This document shows, piece after piece, positions 21,691 to 29,843 of a stretch of 33,115 nucleotides of DNA. The stretch lies in contig NZ_CABVGX010000057.1 of NCBI RefSeq assembly GCF_902497625.1, forward strand, positions 1 through 33,115, written 5' to 3'. The DNA is from Pseudomonas fluorescens (GTDB lineage Bacteria; Pseudomonadota; Gammaproteobacteria; Pseudomonadales; Pseudomonadaceae). How positions within the stretch are numbered: the stretch's first letter is position 1; every line of letters begins with the position of its first letter. The translations under genes were made by a program, and so were the position numbers. The notes under the pieces were generated by a model that saw only the letters and a list, made by a program, of their open reading frames with translations, had not been told where the DNA came from and searched no databases.

Positions 21691-24066
21691 TTGGTAGAGT
21701 ACGTAGTTTCCCTCGATAAGCTCGGCAAACACGACGTTGAGCATGTGGGGGGCAAGAACGCATCCCTGGGCGAGATGATCAGCAACCTGGCAGGTGCCGG
21801 TGTATCGGTGCCTGGTGGCTTTGCCACGACAGCTCAGGCTTACCGTGATTTTCTGGAACTGAGCGGTCTGAACGATCAGATCCACGCCGCCCTCGACGCC
21901 CTGGACGTCGATGACGTCAATGCCCTGGCCAGGACCGGCGCGCAGATCCGTCAATGGATCATGGAAGCCGAGTTCCCCGAAAAGCTCAATGCCGAAATCC
22001 GCACCGCGTTTGCAACGTTGTCGGCCGGCAACCCTGACATGGCCGTCGCCGTGCGCTCTTCCGCTACCGCCGAAGACTTGCCGGACGCTTCCTTCGCCGG
22101 CCAGCAGGAAACCTTCCTGAACATCCGTGGTGTCGAAAACGTCATTCGCGCCGCCAAAGAGGTGTTCGCTTCACTATTCAACGACCGCGCCATCTCCTAC
22201 CGCGTGCACCAGGGCTTCGATCACAAACTGGTCGCCCTGTCGGCAGGCGTGCAGCGCATGGTGCGCTCCGAAACCGGCACCGCCGGCGTGATGTTCACCC
22301 TCGATACCGAATCGGGCTTCCGTGACGTGGTGTTCATCACCGGCGCCTACGGCCTGGGTGAAACCGTCGTACAAGGCGCGGTCAACCCGGATGAATTCTA
22401 TGTCCATAAGGGAACGCTGGAGGCTGGTCGTCCGGCGATCCTGCGCCGCAATCTGGGCAGCAAAGCCATCAAGATGATCTACGGCGAAGTCGCCACGGCC
22501 GGCAAGTCGGTGAAAACCATCGACGTCGACAAGGCTGATCGCGCACGTTTCTGCCTCAGCGATGCCGAAGTCAGCGAGCTGGCCAAGCAGGCGATGATCA
22601 TCGAGAAGCACTACCAGTGCCCGATGGACATCGAATGGGCCAAAGACGGCGACGACGGCAAGCTGTACATCGTCCAGGCCCGTCCTGAAACCGTGAAAAG
22701 CCGCACCCAGGCCAACGTCATGGAACGTTACCTGTTGAAAGAAACCGGCACCGTGCTGGTTGAAGGTCGCGCCATCGGCCAGCGCATCGGCGCCGGTAAG
22801 GTCCGCATCATCAAGGACGTGTCGGAGATGGACAAGGTCCAGCCGGGCGACGTCCTGGTCTCCGACATGACCGACCCGGACTGGGAACCGGTCATGAAGC
22901 GCGCCAGTGCCATCGTCACCAACCGTGGCGGGCGCACCTGCCACGCGGCGATCATCGCTCGCGAACTGGGCATCCCGGCGGTAGTGGGTTGCGGCAACGC
23001 CACCCAACTGTTGAAAGACGGCCAGGGCGTGACCGTGTCCTGCGCTGAAGGCGACACCGGCTACATCTTCGAGGGCGAACTGGGCTTCGACATCAAGAAG
23101 AACTCCGTGGACGCCATGCCGGATCTGCCGTTCAAGATCATGATGAACGTCGGCAACCCGGACCGTGCATTTGACTTCGCGCAACTGCCGAACGCCGGTG
23201 TGGGCCTGGCCCGTCTGGAATTCATCATCAACCGCATGATCGGCGTGCACCCCAAGGCGCTGTTGAACTACGACGGCCTGCCGCAGGACATCAAGGACAG
23301 CGTCGACAAGCGCATCGCTGGTTACAACGACCCGGTCGATTTTTACGTCGACAAGCTGGTTGAGGGCATCAGTACCCTGGCCGCTGCGTTCACCCCGAAA
23401 AAGGTCATCGTGCGTCTGTCGGACTTCAAGTCCAATGAATACGCGAACCTGATCGGCGGCAAACTCTACGAGCCGGAAGAAGAAAACCCGATGCTGGGCT
23501 TCCGTGGCGCCTCGCGTTACATCAGCGAAGCGTTCCGCGACTGCTTCGAGCTCGAGTGCCGCGCCCTCAAGCGTGTGCGCAACGAGATGGGCCTGACCAA
23601 CGTCGAAATCATGGTGCCATTCGTCCGTACCCTGGGCGAAGCGAGCCAGGTGATCGATCTGCTGGCCGAGAATGGCCTGGCCCGCGGCGAGAACGGTCTG
23701 CGCATCATCATGATGTGCGAACTGCCATCGAACGCGATCCTCGCTGAAGAATTCCTCGAGTTCTTCGACGGCTTCTCCATCGGCTCAAACGACCTGACCC
23801 AGCTGACCCTGGGCCTGGACCGTGACTCCGGGATCATCGCGCACCTGTTCGACGAGCGTAACCCGGCAGTCAAGAAACTGTTGGCCAATGCCATTCAGGC
23901 CTGCAACAAGGCCGGCAAGTACATCGGCATCTGCGGTCAGGGCCCTTCGGACCACCCGGATCTGGCCAAGTGGTTGATGGAGCAGGGCATCGAAAGCGTT
24001 TCGCTGAACCCGGATTCGGTACTGGAAACCTGGTTTTTCCTGGCCGAAGGTCAAGCGCAGGCTTGA
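21691..24066 (+). CDS. ppsA: Phosphoenolpyruvate synthase PpsA
   Basis: This 791-residue enzyme makes PEP from pyruvate with ATP hydrolysed to AMP and phosphate, a gluconeogenic step. An N-terminal ATP-grasp domain (with GGKNASLGEMI near residue 20) is followed by the swivelling phosphohistidine domain with His418 in GGRTCHAAIIAREL. The C-terminal PEP/pyruvate barrel ends with GICGQGPSD. The start is a TTG at 21691 (TTG-GTA-GAG-TAC), supported by GGAGAG at 21679-21684 and by the conserved MVEYVVSLDKLG. It is divergent from its regulator ppsR and followed by two terminators. It lies next to the propionate operon, whose end product pyruvate it can use. Confidence 0.97.
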   Translation: MVEYVVSLDKLGKHDVEHVGGKNASLGEMISNLAGAGVSVPGGFATTAQAYRDFLELSGLNDQIHAALDALDVDDVNALARTGAQIRQWIMEAEFPEKLNAEIRTAFATLSAGNPDMAVAVRSSATAEDLPDASFAGQQETFLNIRGVENVIRAAKEVFASLFNDRAISYRVHQGFDHKLVALSAGVQRMVRSETGTAGVMFTLDTESGFRDVVFITGAYGLGETVVQGAVNPDEFYVHKGTLEAGRPAILRRNLGSKAIKMIYGEVATAGKSVKTIDVDKADRARFCLSDAEVSELAKQAMIIEKHYQCPMDIEWAKDGDDGKLYIVQARPETVKSRTQANVMERYLLKETGTVLVEGRAIGQRIGAGKVRIIKDVSEMDKVQPGDVLVSDMTDPDWEPVMKRASAIVTNRGGRTCHAAIIARELGIPAVVGCGNATQLLKDGQGVTVSCAEGDTGYIFEGELGFDIKKNSVDAMPDLPFKIMMNVGNPDRAFDFAQLPNAGVGLARLEFIINRMIGVHPKALLNYDGLPQDIKDSVDKRIAGYNDPVDFYVDKLVEGISTLAAAFTPKKVIVRLSDFKSNEYANLIGGKLYEPEEENPMLGFRGASRYISEAFRDCFELECRALKRVRNEMGLTNVEIMVPFVRTLGEASQVIDLLAENGLARGENGLRIIMMCELPSNAILAEEFLEFFDGFSIGSNDLTQLTLGLDRDSGIIAHLFDERNPAVKKLLANAIQACNKAGKYIGICGQGPSDHPDLAKWLMEQGIESVSLNPDSVLETWFFLAEGQAQA

Positions 24067-24077
24067 TGGTGTAAGAG

Positions 24078-24111
24078 AAAGGGCTCATCTCCCGTAGGAG
24101 ATTGGCCCTTT
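24078..24111 (+). terminator. First hairpin after ppsA
   Basis: AAAGGGC (24078-24084) pairs with GCCCTTT (24105-24111). ATCTCC (24087-24092) pairs with GGAGAT (24097-24102), with a 4-base loop. It begins 11 bases past the ppsA stop. Confidence 0.75.
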
Positions 24112-24125
24112 CAAAGATTCAATCA

Positions 24126-24156
24126 GGGCGGGCTCCTCTGGAAGCCGCCCTTTTTT
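24126..24156 (+). terminator. Second, T-rich terminator after ppsA
   Basis: GGGCGG (24126-24131) pairs with CCGCCC (24145-24150), plus CT/AG after a bulged G, followed by six T's (24151-24156). With the first hairpin it makes a tandem terminator that separates ppsA from estX, whose start is only 14 bases further on. Confidence 0.82.
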
Positions 24157-24169
24157 GTGCAAGAGCATT

Positions 24170-25159
24170 ATGCAGAGCAGCAGCAACCTGTTTCCTGTCG
24201 CCCTGATCAGCGCCGAGCGGCGTGGTGATCTGAGCGAAGACGTCTATCGTTTGAAACCCGGCAACAGCCCTGACTTCACCGTCGAGCTGGCAGTCACGCG
24301 CCTTGGCATGGCCGACGAGCCAGCGGTGCGCGGGGTGCCGGTGATTTTGTTGCATGGCAGTTTTTCCAACCGCCGTTTCTGGTTTTCACCCAGGGGGCTC
24401 GGGCTCGGCGCGTACCTGGCGCGACTGGGCTTTGATGTGTGGATCGCCGAAATGCGTGGGCATGGCCTGTCCCGGCGCAACCACAATTACCGCAACAACC
24501 GTGTCGCCGACTACGCGCGCTACGATCTGCCAGCCATTGGCGCATTCGTGCGTGAGCAAAGCGGGCAGGCACCGCACTGGATCGGCCATTCGCTGGGCGG
24601 CATTACCCTCGCCGCGGCACTGGGCGGTGAATACATTGGCGCGCCGATGGTGGCCTCGGCGGCGTTTTTTGGCACCCAGGTCAGCCGCACGTACTGGCCG
24701 TTGAAAATTCCTCCAGTGGAGTGGGGCGGACGCTTCATTCTCAAACGCTTCGCACAACTGTCCGGCTCGCGGCTCAAGCGCGGGCCCGAGGACGAGCCAA
24801 TCGGCCTGGCACTGGAAAGCATGCGCTGGTATGGGCTGTTCGGGCGCTTTGGCGATGCGGACAAGGATTGGTGGGCCGGGCTGGCGGATGTCAAGGTGCC
24901 GATGCTAGCCGTCAGCGCCGCCGGTGATCATCAAGACCCGGCCTGGGCCTGTCGGAAACTGTTCGATCAATTGGGTTCGGAGCAAAAACAATTCGTCAAT
25001 CTGGGACGCGAGCAGGGTTTTGGCGATAATTTCGGGCATGTTGAAATGCTTGTGAGCAAAGCGGCGCAGGTCGAAGTCTGGCCCCTGGTCGCGCGCTGGC
25101 TGGCGGATCAGCAGGCGCCTGTGCTGGGCGATCGAACGGATTTGGCCACGGCCATCTGA
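24170..25159 (+). CDS. estX: Alpha/beta hydrolase, probable esterase/lipase EstX
   Basis: This 329-residue alpha/beta hydrolase has the nucleophile elbow GHSLGG with Ser141, oxyanion HG at 62-63 (LLHGSFSNRRFW), and AEMRGHGLS, in which the conserved RGHG turn lies. A late SAAGDHQDP offers Asp253 or Asp256, and FGHVEML gives His290. No signal peptide is seen, so it is probably cytosolic. The substrate is unknown; lipase/esterase-type acyl esters are usual. The ATG at 24170 follows AAGAG at a tight 4 bases. It sits immediately after the ppsA terminators, so how it is transcribed is unclear. The name follows the oprF-region nomenclature as I remember it. Confidence 0.85.
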   Translation: MQSSSNLFPVALISAERRGDLSEDVYRLKPGNSPDFTVELAVTRLGMADEPAVRGVPVILLHGSFSNRRFWFSPRGLGLGAYLARLGFDVWIAEMRGHGLSRRNHNYRNNRVADYARYDLPAIGAFVREQSGQAPHWIGHSLGGITLAAALGGEYIGAPMVASAAFFGTQVSRTYWPLKIPPVEWGGRFILKRFAQLSGSRLKRGPEDEPIGLALESMRWYGLFGRFGDADKDWWAGLADVKVPMLAVSAAGDHQDPAWACRKLFDQLGSEQKQFVNLGREQGFGDNFGHVEMLVSKAAQVEVWPLVARWLADQQAPVLGDRTDLATAI

Positions 25160-25279
25160 AAGCAGTGCTCTAATCAGGGCATTCCGCTCGGACCGCCTTG
25201 CGGCTAAGCTATGACGCATAACGCTTTTGCGGTCACATTGCGACATCCTCGACGTCTTCTCACCTACAGGAGTTTTTCG

Positions 25280-25771
25280 ATGAACCACTACCTCACGCCC
25301 GACCTGTGCGATGCCTACCCGGAACTGGTGCAGGTGCTGGAGCCGATGTTCAGCAATTTCGGCGGCCGCGATTCCTTCGGAGGTGAAATCGTGACCATCA
25401 AGTGCTTCGAAGACAACTCGCTGGTCAAGGACCAGGTCGAGCTGGAAGGTAAAGGAAAAGTGCTGGTGGTCGATGGCGGCGGCTCGCTGCGGCGCGCCCT
25501 GCTGGGCGACATGCTGGCCGAGAAGGCGGCCAACAATGGCTGGGAAGGCATGGTCATCTACGGGTGCATCCGCGACGTGGACGTCATCGCACAGACCGAT
25601 CTTGGCGTTCAGGCCCTGGCCAGTCATCCGATGAAGACCGACAAGCGCGGCATTGGCGATCTCAACGTGGCGGTGACCTTCGCCGGGGTGACGTTTCATC
25701 CGGGCCATTATGTATACGCGGACAATAATGGCGTGATCATCTCGCCAAGCCCGCTGAAAATGCCTGAATAA
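25280..25771 (+). CDS. rraA: RraA family protein (historical MenG; aldolase or RNase E regulator)
   Basis: This 163-residue protein of the RraA fold forms trimers in the family. The signature GDMLAEKAANNGWEGMV, split by a short link from YGCIRDVD (Arg98-Asp99), fits the class II 4-hydroxy-4-methyl-2-oxoglutarate aldolase site. The same family includes RraA, which inhibits RNase E, so either role or both may apply. The early name menG (methyltransferase) is a misassignment: no SAM-binding motif exists. The start at 25280 has AGGAG (25268-25272) 7 bases upstream, clearly better than the open frame from 25211. It lies between estX and cmaX on the same strand. Confidence 0.9.
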   Translation: MNHYLTPDLCDAYPELVQVLEPMFSNFGGRDSFGGEIVTIKCFEDNSLVKDQVELEGKGKVLVVDGGGSLRRALLGDMLAEKAANNGWEGMVIYGCIRDVDVIAQTDLGVQALASHPMKTDKRGIGDLNVAVTFAGVTFHPGHYVYADNNGVIISPSPLKMPE

Positions 25772-25807
25772 AGCCGTCGGCTGTTCGTTTCAACGATAGG
25801 GGTGAGG

Positions 25808-26803
25808 ATGTTCGAGGAAGACAACGCGCAGTGGGGCCTGGTGCATGCCCTGGTGCTGGATGGTAAAGGCGGTGCGCGTTCGATAGCCCGGACTGAACTC
25901 GACCAATTGCAGTTGCAGGCGCATGAAAGCCTGTGGCTGCACTGGGATCGCAGTCACCCGCAAACCCAGACGTGGCTGCGCAAGTACAGCGGTCTGACCG
26001 AATTCAGTTGCGACCTGTTGCTTGAAGAAAACACCCGGCCGCGCTTGCTCGCGCTGCCGGAGTCCGAGCTGTTGCTGTTTTTGCGCGGAGTCAACCTCAA
26101 CCCCGGGGCCGAGCCTGAAGACATGGTGTCGGTGCGCATCTTCGCGGCGGCACAACGGGTGATTTCCCTGCGGCTGCGACCGTTGCGCGCCACCGACGAG
26201 TTGCTGGTGCAACTCGCCGAAGGCAAGGGGCCGAAAACTGCGTCCGAGCTCATCCTTTATATGGCGCAATACCTCACCAACAAGGTCCAGGATCTGGTCA
26301 GCTGCCTCTCGGAAGTGGTCGATGAAGAAGAAGAAAAACTGGATGCCGACGAACGGTATACACCGGAGCACGGCGCCATTTTGCAGATCCGCCGACGGGC
26401 TGCTGCGCTGAAGCGCTTCCTGGCGCCACAACGGGAAATTTTCGGGCAACTGACGCGCTTGAAACTGCCCTGGTTCGTCGAAGACGATGGCGATTATTGG
26501 AATGAATTGAACAACAGTCTGACGCGCTATCTGGAAGAGCTGGAACTGACCCGGGAGCGAGTGGGGCTGGTCCTCGAGGCCGAAGACAGACGCTTGAGCG
26601 TGCGCATGAACCGCACAATGTACCGCTTCGGAATCATCACCGGGATCTTTTTGCCGATGAGTTTTCTGACCGGTTTGCTGGGCATCAACGTCGGAGGAAT
26701 TCCCCTCTCCGACAGCCCTTATGGCTTCATGGTTGCCTGCCTGCTGATGGCCTCGGTGGCGCTCGGGCAGTGGTGGTTATTCCGACGTTTGCGCTGGGTC
26801 TGA
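25808..26803 (+). CDS. cmaX: CorA/ZntB-family divalent cation transporter CmaX
   Basis: This 331-residue protein has a large N-terminal cytoplasmic funnel domain (about 1-265) rich in charged helices, and two C-terminal membrane helices. The pore signature is GIN (292-294, in TGLLGINVGG) rather than the GMN of CorA Mg2+ channels. That variant occurs in ZntB-like and CmaX proteins, so the ion (Zn, Mg or other) is uncertain. The start at 25808 has AGGGG 5 bases upstream; an in-frame GTG two codons earlier overlaps that site. It is the first gene of the cmaX-crfX-cmpX group leading to sigX and oprF, tied to envelope homeostasis. Confidence 0.88.
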   Translation: MFEEDNAQWGLVHALVLDGKGGARSIARTELDQLQLQAHESLWLHWDRSHPQTQTWLRKYSGLTEFSCDLLLEENTRPRLLALPESELLLFLRGVNLNPGAEPEDMVSVRIFAAAQRVISLRLRPLRATDELLVQLAEGKGPKTASELILYMAQYLTNKVQDLVSCLSEVVDEEEEKLDADERYTPEHGAILQIRRRAAALKRFLAPQREIFGQLTRLKLPWFVEDDGDYWNELNNSLTRYLEELELTRERVGLVLEAEDRRLSVRMNRTMYRFGIITGIFLPMSFLTGLLGINVGGIPLSDSPYGFMVACLLMASVALGQWWLFRRLRWV

Positions 26804-26866
26804 CAACGCGTCATGTGACCCGGTCAATTTTGGCCGCGTCTTTCACAGACATCACGAGAGGTGCGT

Positions 26867-27115
26867 ATGCACGATCCGTTTGAACAGTCTTTACGCGACA
26901 TGTTGAACGCTTCACCGTCCACCCGCGACGACGATGCGTGCCTTGGCCGTGTGCTGAAAACCGCCAATCGCCAGGTCGGCGCTGGTGACCTGTTCAGCCT
27001 GCTGGGCCGCTGGCTGCCCGCGTTGATGATCGCCTTGAATAATGGATCGGCGCACGTCTCGCCGGTTTCCCGTCGCCGCAAACCTACCGTTCGCACCGCT
27101 GATAAGGCTGATTGA
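26867..27115 (+). CDS. crfX: Conserved small protein CrfX
   Basis: This 82-residue protein lies between cmaX and cmpX, the position of crfX in the known sigX-oprF region. The N-terminal half is polar (FEQSLRDMLNASPS). One moderately hydrophobic amphipathic stretch, LFSLLGRWLPALMIAL, is near residues 45-60, and the tail is basic (SRRRKPTVR). It has no catalytic motif and its function is unknown. The ATG at 26867 follows GAGAGG at 5 bases. Its stop is two bases from the cmpX start, so the two are probably co-translated. Confidence 0.85.
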   Translation: MHDPFEQSLRDMLNASPSTRDDDACLGRVLKTANRQVGAGDLFSLLGRWLPALMIALNNGSAHVSPVSRRRKPTVRTADKAD

Positions 27116-27117
27116 AT

Positions 27118-27942
27118 ATGGAACTTGATCTCTGGACTCAGAGCCTCGTCACTGCAATGACTGCGTTGTGGACTAAAATTGCTAACTTCATCCCGAACCT
27201 GTTCGGCGCACTGGTTGTGCTGCTGTTGGGTTTCGTGGTCGCCAAACTGCTCGACACTTTGCTGTCCAAGCTTCTGGCGAAACTGGGGCTTGATCGCCTG
27301 ATGGGCGGCACCGGTCTGACAAAATTATTGTCCCGGGCTGGCCTGCAGGTGCCGATCTCGACACTGATCGGCAAAATCGTTTACTGGTTCGTTCTACTGA
27401 TATTTCTGGTTTCTGCAGCGGAATCTCTTGGACTTGAGCGAGTCTCAGCTACGCTGGATATGCTTGCGCTGTATTTGCCGAAGGTATTTGGCGCCGCGCT
27501 GGTGCTGCTGGTAGGCGTGCTGCTGGCGCAATTGGCCAACGGGCTGGTGCGTGGTGCGGCCGAAGGCGTAGGACTGGATTACGCTTCAGGGCTGGGGCGA
27601 ATTGCCCAGGGCCTGGTGATTATCATCAGTATTTCGGTGGCGATCAGCCAGTTGGAGGTCAAGACTGACCTGCTCAACCATGTGATCGTCATCGTATTGA
27701 TTACCGTTGGTCTGGCAGTTGCGCTGGCCATGGGGCTTGGAAGCCGGGAGATTGCCGGTCAGATTCTTGCGGGAATCTATGTGCGTGAGTTGTATGAGGT
27801 TGGGCAACAAGTGCGTGTTGGCGAGGTCGAAGGGCAGATCGAAGAGATCGGCACGGTTAAAACTACACTGCTGACCGACGAGGGTGAGCTAGTCTCTCTC
27901 TCCAATCGGATCCTGCTGGAGCAGCATGTGTGTAGCCGCTAA
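27118..27942 (+). CDS. cmpX: Mechanosensitive-channel-type membrane protein CmpX
   Basis: This 274-residue inner-membrane protein has about five hydrophobic helices (near residues 15-42, 80-102, 120-145, 160-178 and 188-210). A short beta-rich cytoplasmic end with EVGQQVRVGEVEGQIEEIG, a diluted MscS-like domain, follows. It lacks the long MscS C-terminus. CmpX homologues are linked to membrane tension and to SigX activity. The ATG at 27118 is chosen because it follows crfX directly; a TTG at 27112 overlaps the crfX stop. A GC-rich hairpin lies between it and sigX. Confidence 0.9.
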   Translation: MELDLWTQSLVTAMTALWTKIANFIPNLFGALVVLLLGFVVAKLLDTLLSKLLAKLGLDRLMGGTGLTKLLSRAGLQVPISTLIGKIVYWFVLLIFLVSAAESLGLERVSATLDMLALYLPKVFGAALVLLVGVLLAQLANGLVRGAAEGVGLDYASGLGRIAQGLVIIISISVAISQLEVKTDLLNHVIVIVLITVGLAVALAMGLGSREIAGQILAGIYVRELYEVGQQVRVGEVEGQIEEIGTVKTTLLTDEGELVSLSNRILLEQHVCSR

Positions 27943-27966
27943 CCCGGCAAACCCTGCTAATGTATG

Positions 27967-27997
27967 CCGCCGCAAATGCCCATCAGGGCTGCGGCGG
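27967..27997 (+). promoter_or_regulatory. GC-rich hairpin in the cmpX-sigX spacer
   Basis: CCGCCGC (27967-27973) pairs with GCGGCGG (27991-27997), and GCCC (27978-27981) with GGGC (27986-27989), in a strong two-part stem. No T-run follows, so it is more likely an attenuator, processing or leader structure than a true terminator. sigX starts 31 bases later. Confidence 0.5.
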
Positions 27998-28027
27998 ACA
28001 TTGACCTGACTGTCGGCCCGACTTGTT

Positions 28028-28618
28028 TTGAATAAAGCTCAAACGCTCTCTACGCGCTACGACCCCCGCGAGCTCTCTGATGAGGAGTTGGTCGCGCGCT
28101 CGCATACCGAGCTGTTTCACGTGACGCGTGCGTACGAAGAACTGATGCGGCGTTACCAGCGAACATTATTTAACGTCTGTGCACGATATCTTGGGAACGA
28201 TCGCGACGCGGACGATGTCTGTCAGGAAGTGATGTTGAAGGTGTTGTATGGCCTGAAGAACTTCGAGGGGAAATCGAAGTTCAAAACCTGGCTCTACAGC
28301 ATCACGTACAACGAATGCATCACTCAGTATCGGAAGGAACGGCGTAAGCGTCGCTTGATGGACGCTTTGAGTCTGGACCCTCTTGAGGAAGCGTCTGAAG
28401 AAAAGGCGCCAAACCCTGAAGAGAAGGGCGGACTCGATCGCTGGCTGGTGTATGTAAACCCGATCGACAGGGAAATTCTGGTGCTACGATTTGTCGCAGA
28501 GCTGGAGTTTCAGGAGATCGCGGATATCATGCACATGGGTTTGAGTGCGACAAAAATGCGTTACAAACGTGCTCTAGATAAATTGCGTGAGAAATTTGCA
28601 GGCGTGGCTGAAACTTAG
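28028..28618 (+). CDS. sigX: ECF sigma factor SigX
   Basis: This 196-residue ECF sigma factor has region 2 at about 38-105 (with DRDADDVCQEVMLKVLYGL and the -10 contact segment FKTWLYSITYNECI) and region 4 at about 140-190 (FVAELEFQEIADIMHMGLS). It governs envelope, fatty-acid and porin genes, including oprF immediately downstream. No anti-sigma gene is adjacent. The start is a TTG at 28028 (MNKAQTLSTRYDP), supported by near identity to SigX proteins from memory. The ribosome site is almost absent, so translation should be low. Confidence 0.96.
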   Translation: MNKAQTLSTRYDPRELSDEELVARSHTELFHVTRAYEELMRRYQRTLFNVCARYLGNDRDADDVCQEVMLKVLYGLKNFEGKSKFKTWLYSITYNECITQYRKERRKRRLMDALSLDPLEEASEEKAPNPEEKGGLDRWLVYVNPIDREILVLRFVAELEFQEIADIMHMGLSATKMRYKRALDKLREKFAGVAET

Positions 28619-28644
28619 TTCGACGCAAATATCTCTTACGTGTA

Positions 28645-28666
28645 GGCAAGTTCTGATAGACTTGCC
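28645..28666 (+). promoter_or_regulatory. Hairpin at the sigX-oprF junction
   Basis: GGCAAGT (28645-28651) pairs with ACTTGCC (28660-28666), 8-base loop. It lies 26 bases after the sigX stop. It may end part of the sigX message or lie in the oprF promoter/leader region; without a T-run I cannot decide. Confidence 0.45.
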
Positions 28667-28674
28667 GCCGAGTT

Positions 28675-28693
28675 GTCCCCCGGTTTGCGGGAC
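28675..28693 (+). promoter_or_regulatory. Small leader stem-loop before oprF
   Basis: GTCCC (28675-28679) pairs with GGGAC (28689-28693), 9-base loop, 32 bases ahead of the oprF ATG. A stable 5' stem-loop would suit the long-lived message of an abundant porin. I could not pick the SigX or sigma-70 promoter of oprF with confidence. Confidence 0.4.
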
Positions 28694-28725
28694 TGCTTCA
28701 CAATCACCAGATGGGGATTTAACGG

Positions 28726-29760
28726 ATGAAACTGAAAAACACCTTGGGCTTGGCCATTGGTTCTCTTATTGCAGCCACTTCGTTCGGCGCGCTGGCACAA
28801 GGCCAAGGCGCAGTTGAAATCGAAGGCTTCGCCAAGAAAGAAATGTTCGACAGCGCTCGCGACTTCAAAAACAACGGCAACCTGTTCGGCGGTTCGATCG
28901 GTTACTTCCTGACCGACGACGTTGAATTGCGTCTGGCCTACGACGAAGTACACAACGCCCGTACTGACGACGGCACTAACGTTAAAGGCGCTAACACCGC
29001 TCTGGACGCTCTGTACCACTTCAACAATCCAGGCGACATGCTGCGTCCTTACGTCTCGGCCGGTTTCTCGGACCAGAGCATCGACCAGAATGGCAGCAAC
29101 GGTCGTAACCGTTCTACCTTCGCCAACGTTGGCGGCGGTGCCAAGCTGTACTTCACTGACAACTTCTATGCCCGTGCCGGCGTTGAAGCTCAGTACAATA
29201 TCGACCAGGGCGACACTGAGTGGGCACCTAGCGTTGGTATCGGTGTGAACTTCGGTGGCGGCTCCAAGCCTGCTGCTGCTCCAGTTCCAGCACCAGCTGA
29301 AGTCTGCTCCGACAGCGACAACGATGGCGTTTGCGACAACGTTGACAAGTGCCCGGACACCCCAGCCAACGTAACTGTTGACGCTGATGGCTGCCCTGCA
29401 GTTGCTGAAGTTGTACGTGTAGAGCTGGACGTTAAGTTCGATTTCGACAAATCTGTTGTTAAAACCAACAGCTATGGCGACATCAAGAACCTGGCTGACT
29501 TCATGAAGCAGTACCCATCCACCAGCACCACTGTTGAAGGTCACACTGACTCCGTCGGTCCTGACGCTTACAACCAGAAACTGTCCGAGCGTCGTGCAAA
29601 CGCCGTTAAGCAAGTTCTGACCAACCAGTACGGTGTTGAGTCGTCCCGCGTTCAGTCTGTTGGCTACGGCGAATCCCGCCCAGTTGCTGACAACGCTACT
29701 GACGCTGGCCGCGCTGTAAACCGTCGCGTAGAAGCGCAGGTTGAAGCTCAAGCTAAGTAA
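28726..29760 (+). CDS. oprF: Major outer-membrane porin OprF
   Basis: This 344-residue, OmpA-like protein is the general porin and structural link between outer membrane and peptidoglycan. A signal peptide (1-24, ending GALA) precedes an N-terminal eight-strand barrel (about 25-185). A Pro/Ala hinge leads to an Asp-rich, calcium-type thrombospondin repeat with four cysteines, C194, C203, C209 and C223. The C-terminal OmpA peptidoglycan-binding domain (about 230-344) has VEGHTDSVG and LSERRANAV. GGGGA lies 8 bases before the ATG. Codon choice is T-ending and restricted (GTT, GCT, GGT), unlike the neighbours, as expected for very high expression. It is followed by a strong terminator. Confidence 0.98.
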   Translation: MKLKNTLGLAIGSLIAATSFGALAQGQGAVEIEGFAKKEMFDSARDFKNNGNLFGGSIGYFLTDDVELRLAYDEVHNARTDDGTNVKGANTALDALYHFNNPGDMLRPYVSAGFSDQSIDQNGSNGRNRSTFANVGGGAKLYFTDNFYARAGVEAQYNIDQGDTEWAPSVGIGVNFGGGSKPAAAPVPAPAEVCSDSDNDGVCDNVDKCPDTPANVTVDADGCPAVAEVVRVELDVKFDFDKSVVKTNSYGDIKNLADFMKQYPSTSTTVEGHTDSVGPDAYNQKLSERRANAVKQVLTNQYGVESSRVQSVGYGESRPVADNATDAGRAVNRRVEAQVEAQAK

Positions 29761-29779
29761 TTAGCTCGAAGCTCTGAGG

Positions 29780-29808
29780 AAAGCCCGGCTTAGGCCGGGC
29801 TTTTCTTT
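29780..29808 (+). terminator. Rho-independent terminator of oprF
   Basis: AAAGCCCGGC (29780-29789) pairs with GCCGGGCTTT (29794-29803), tetraloop TTAG, followed by TCTTT. It is a 10-bp stem with a near-continuous T-tract 20 bases after the stop. Confidence 0.9.
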
Positions 29809-29843
29809 GTCTGCGATTTAACTGAAAAGGCCAATCAAAAAAT

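Noticed and set aside
25280..25771. Methyltransferase MenG of menaquinone synthesis
   Set aside because: The protein is an RraA-fold member without any SAM-binding motif; the old name is a misassignment.
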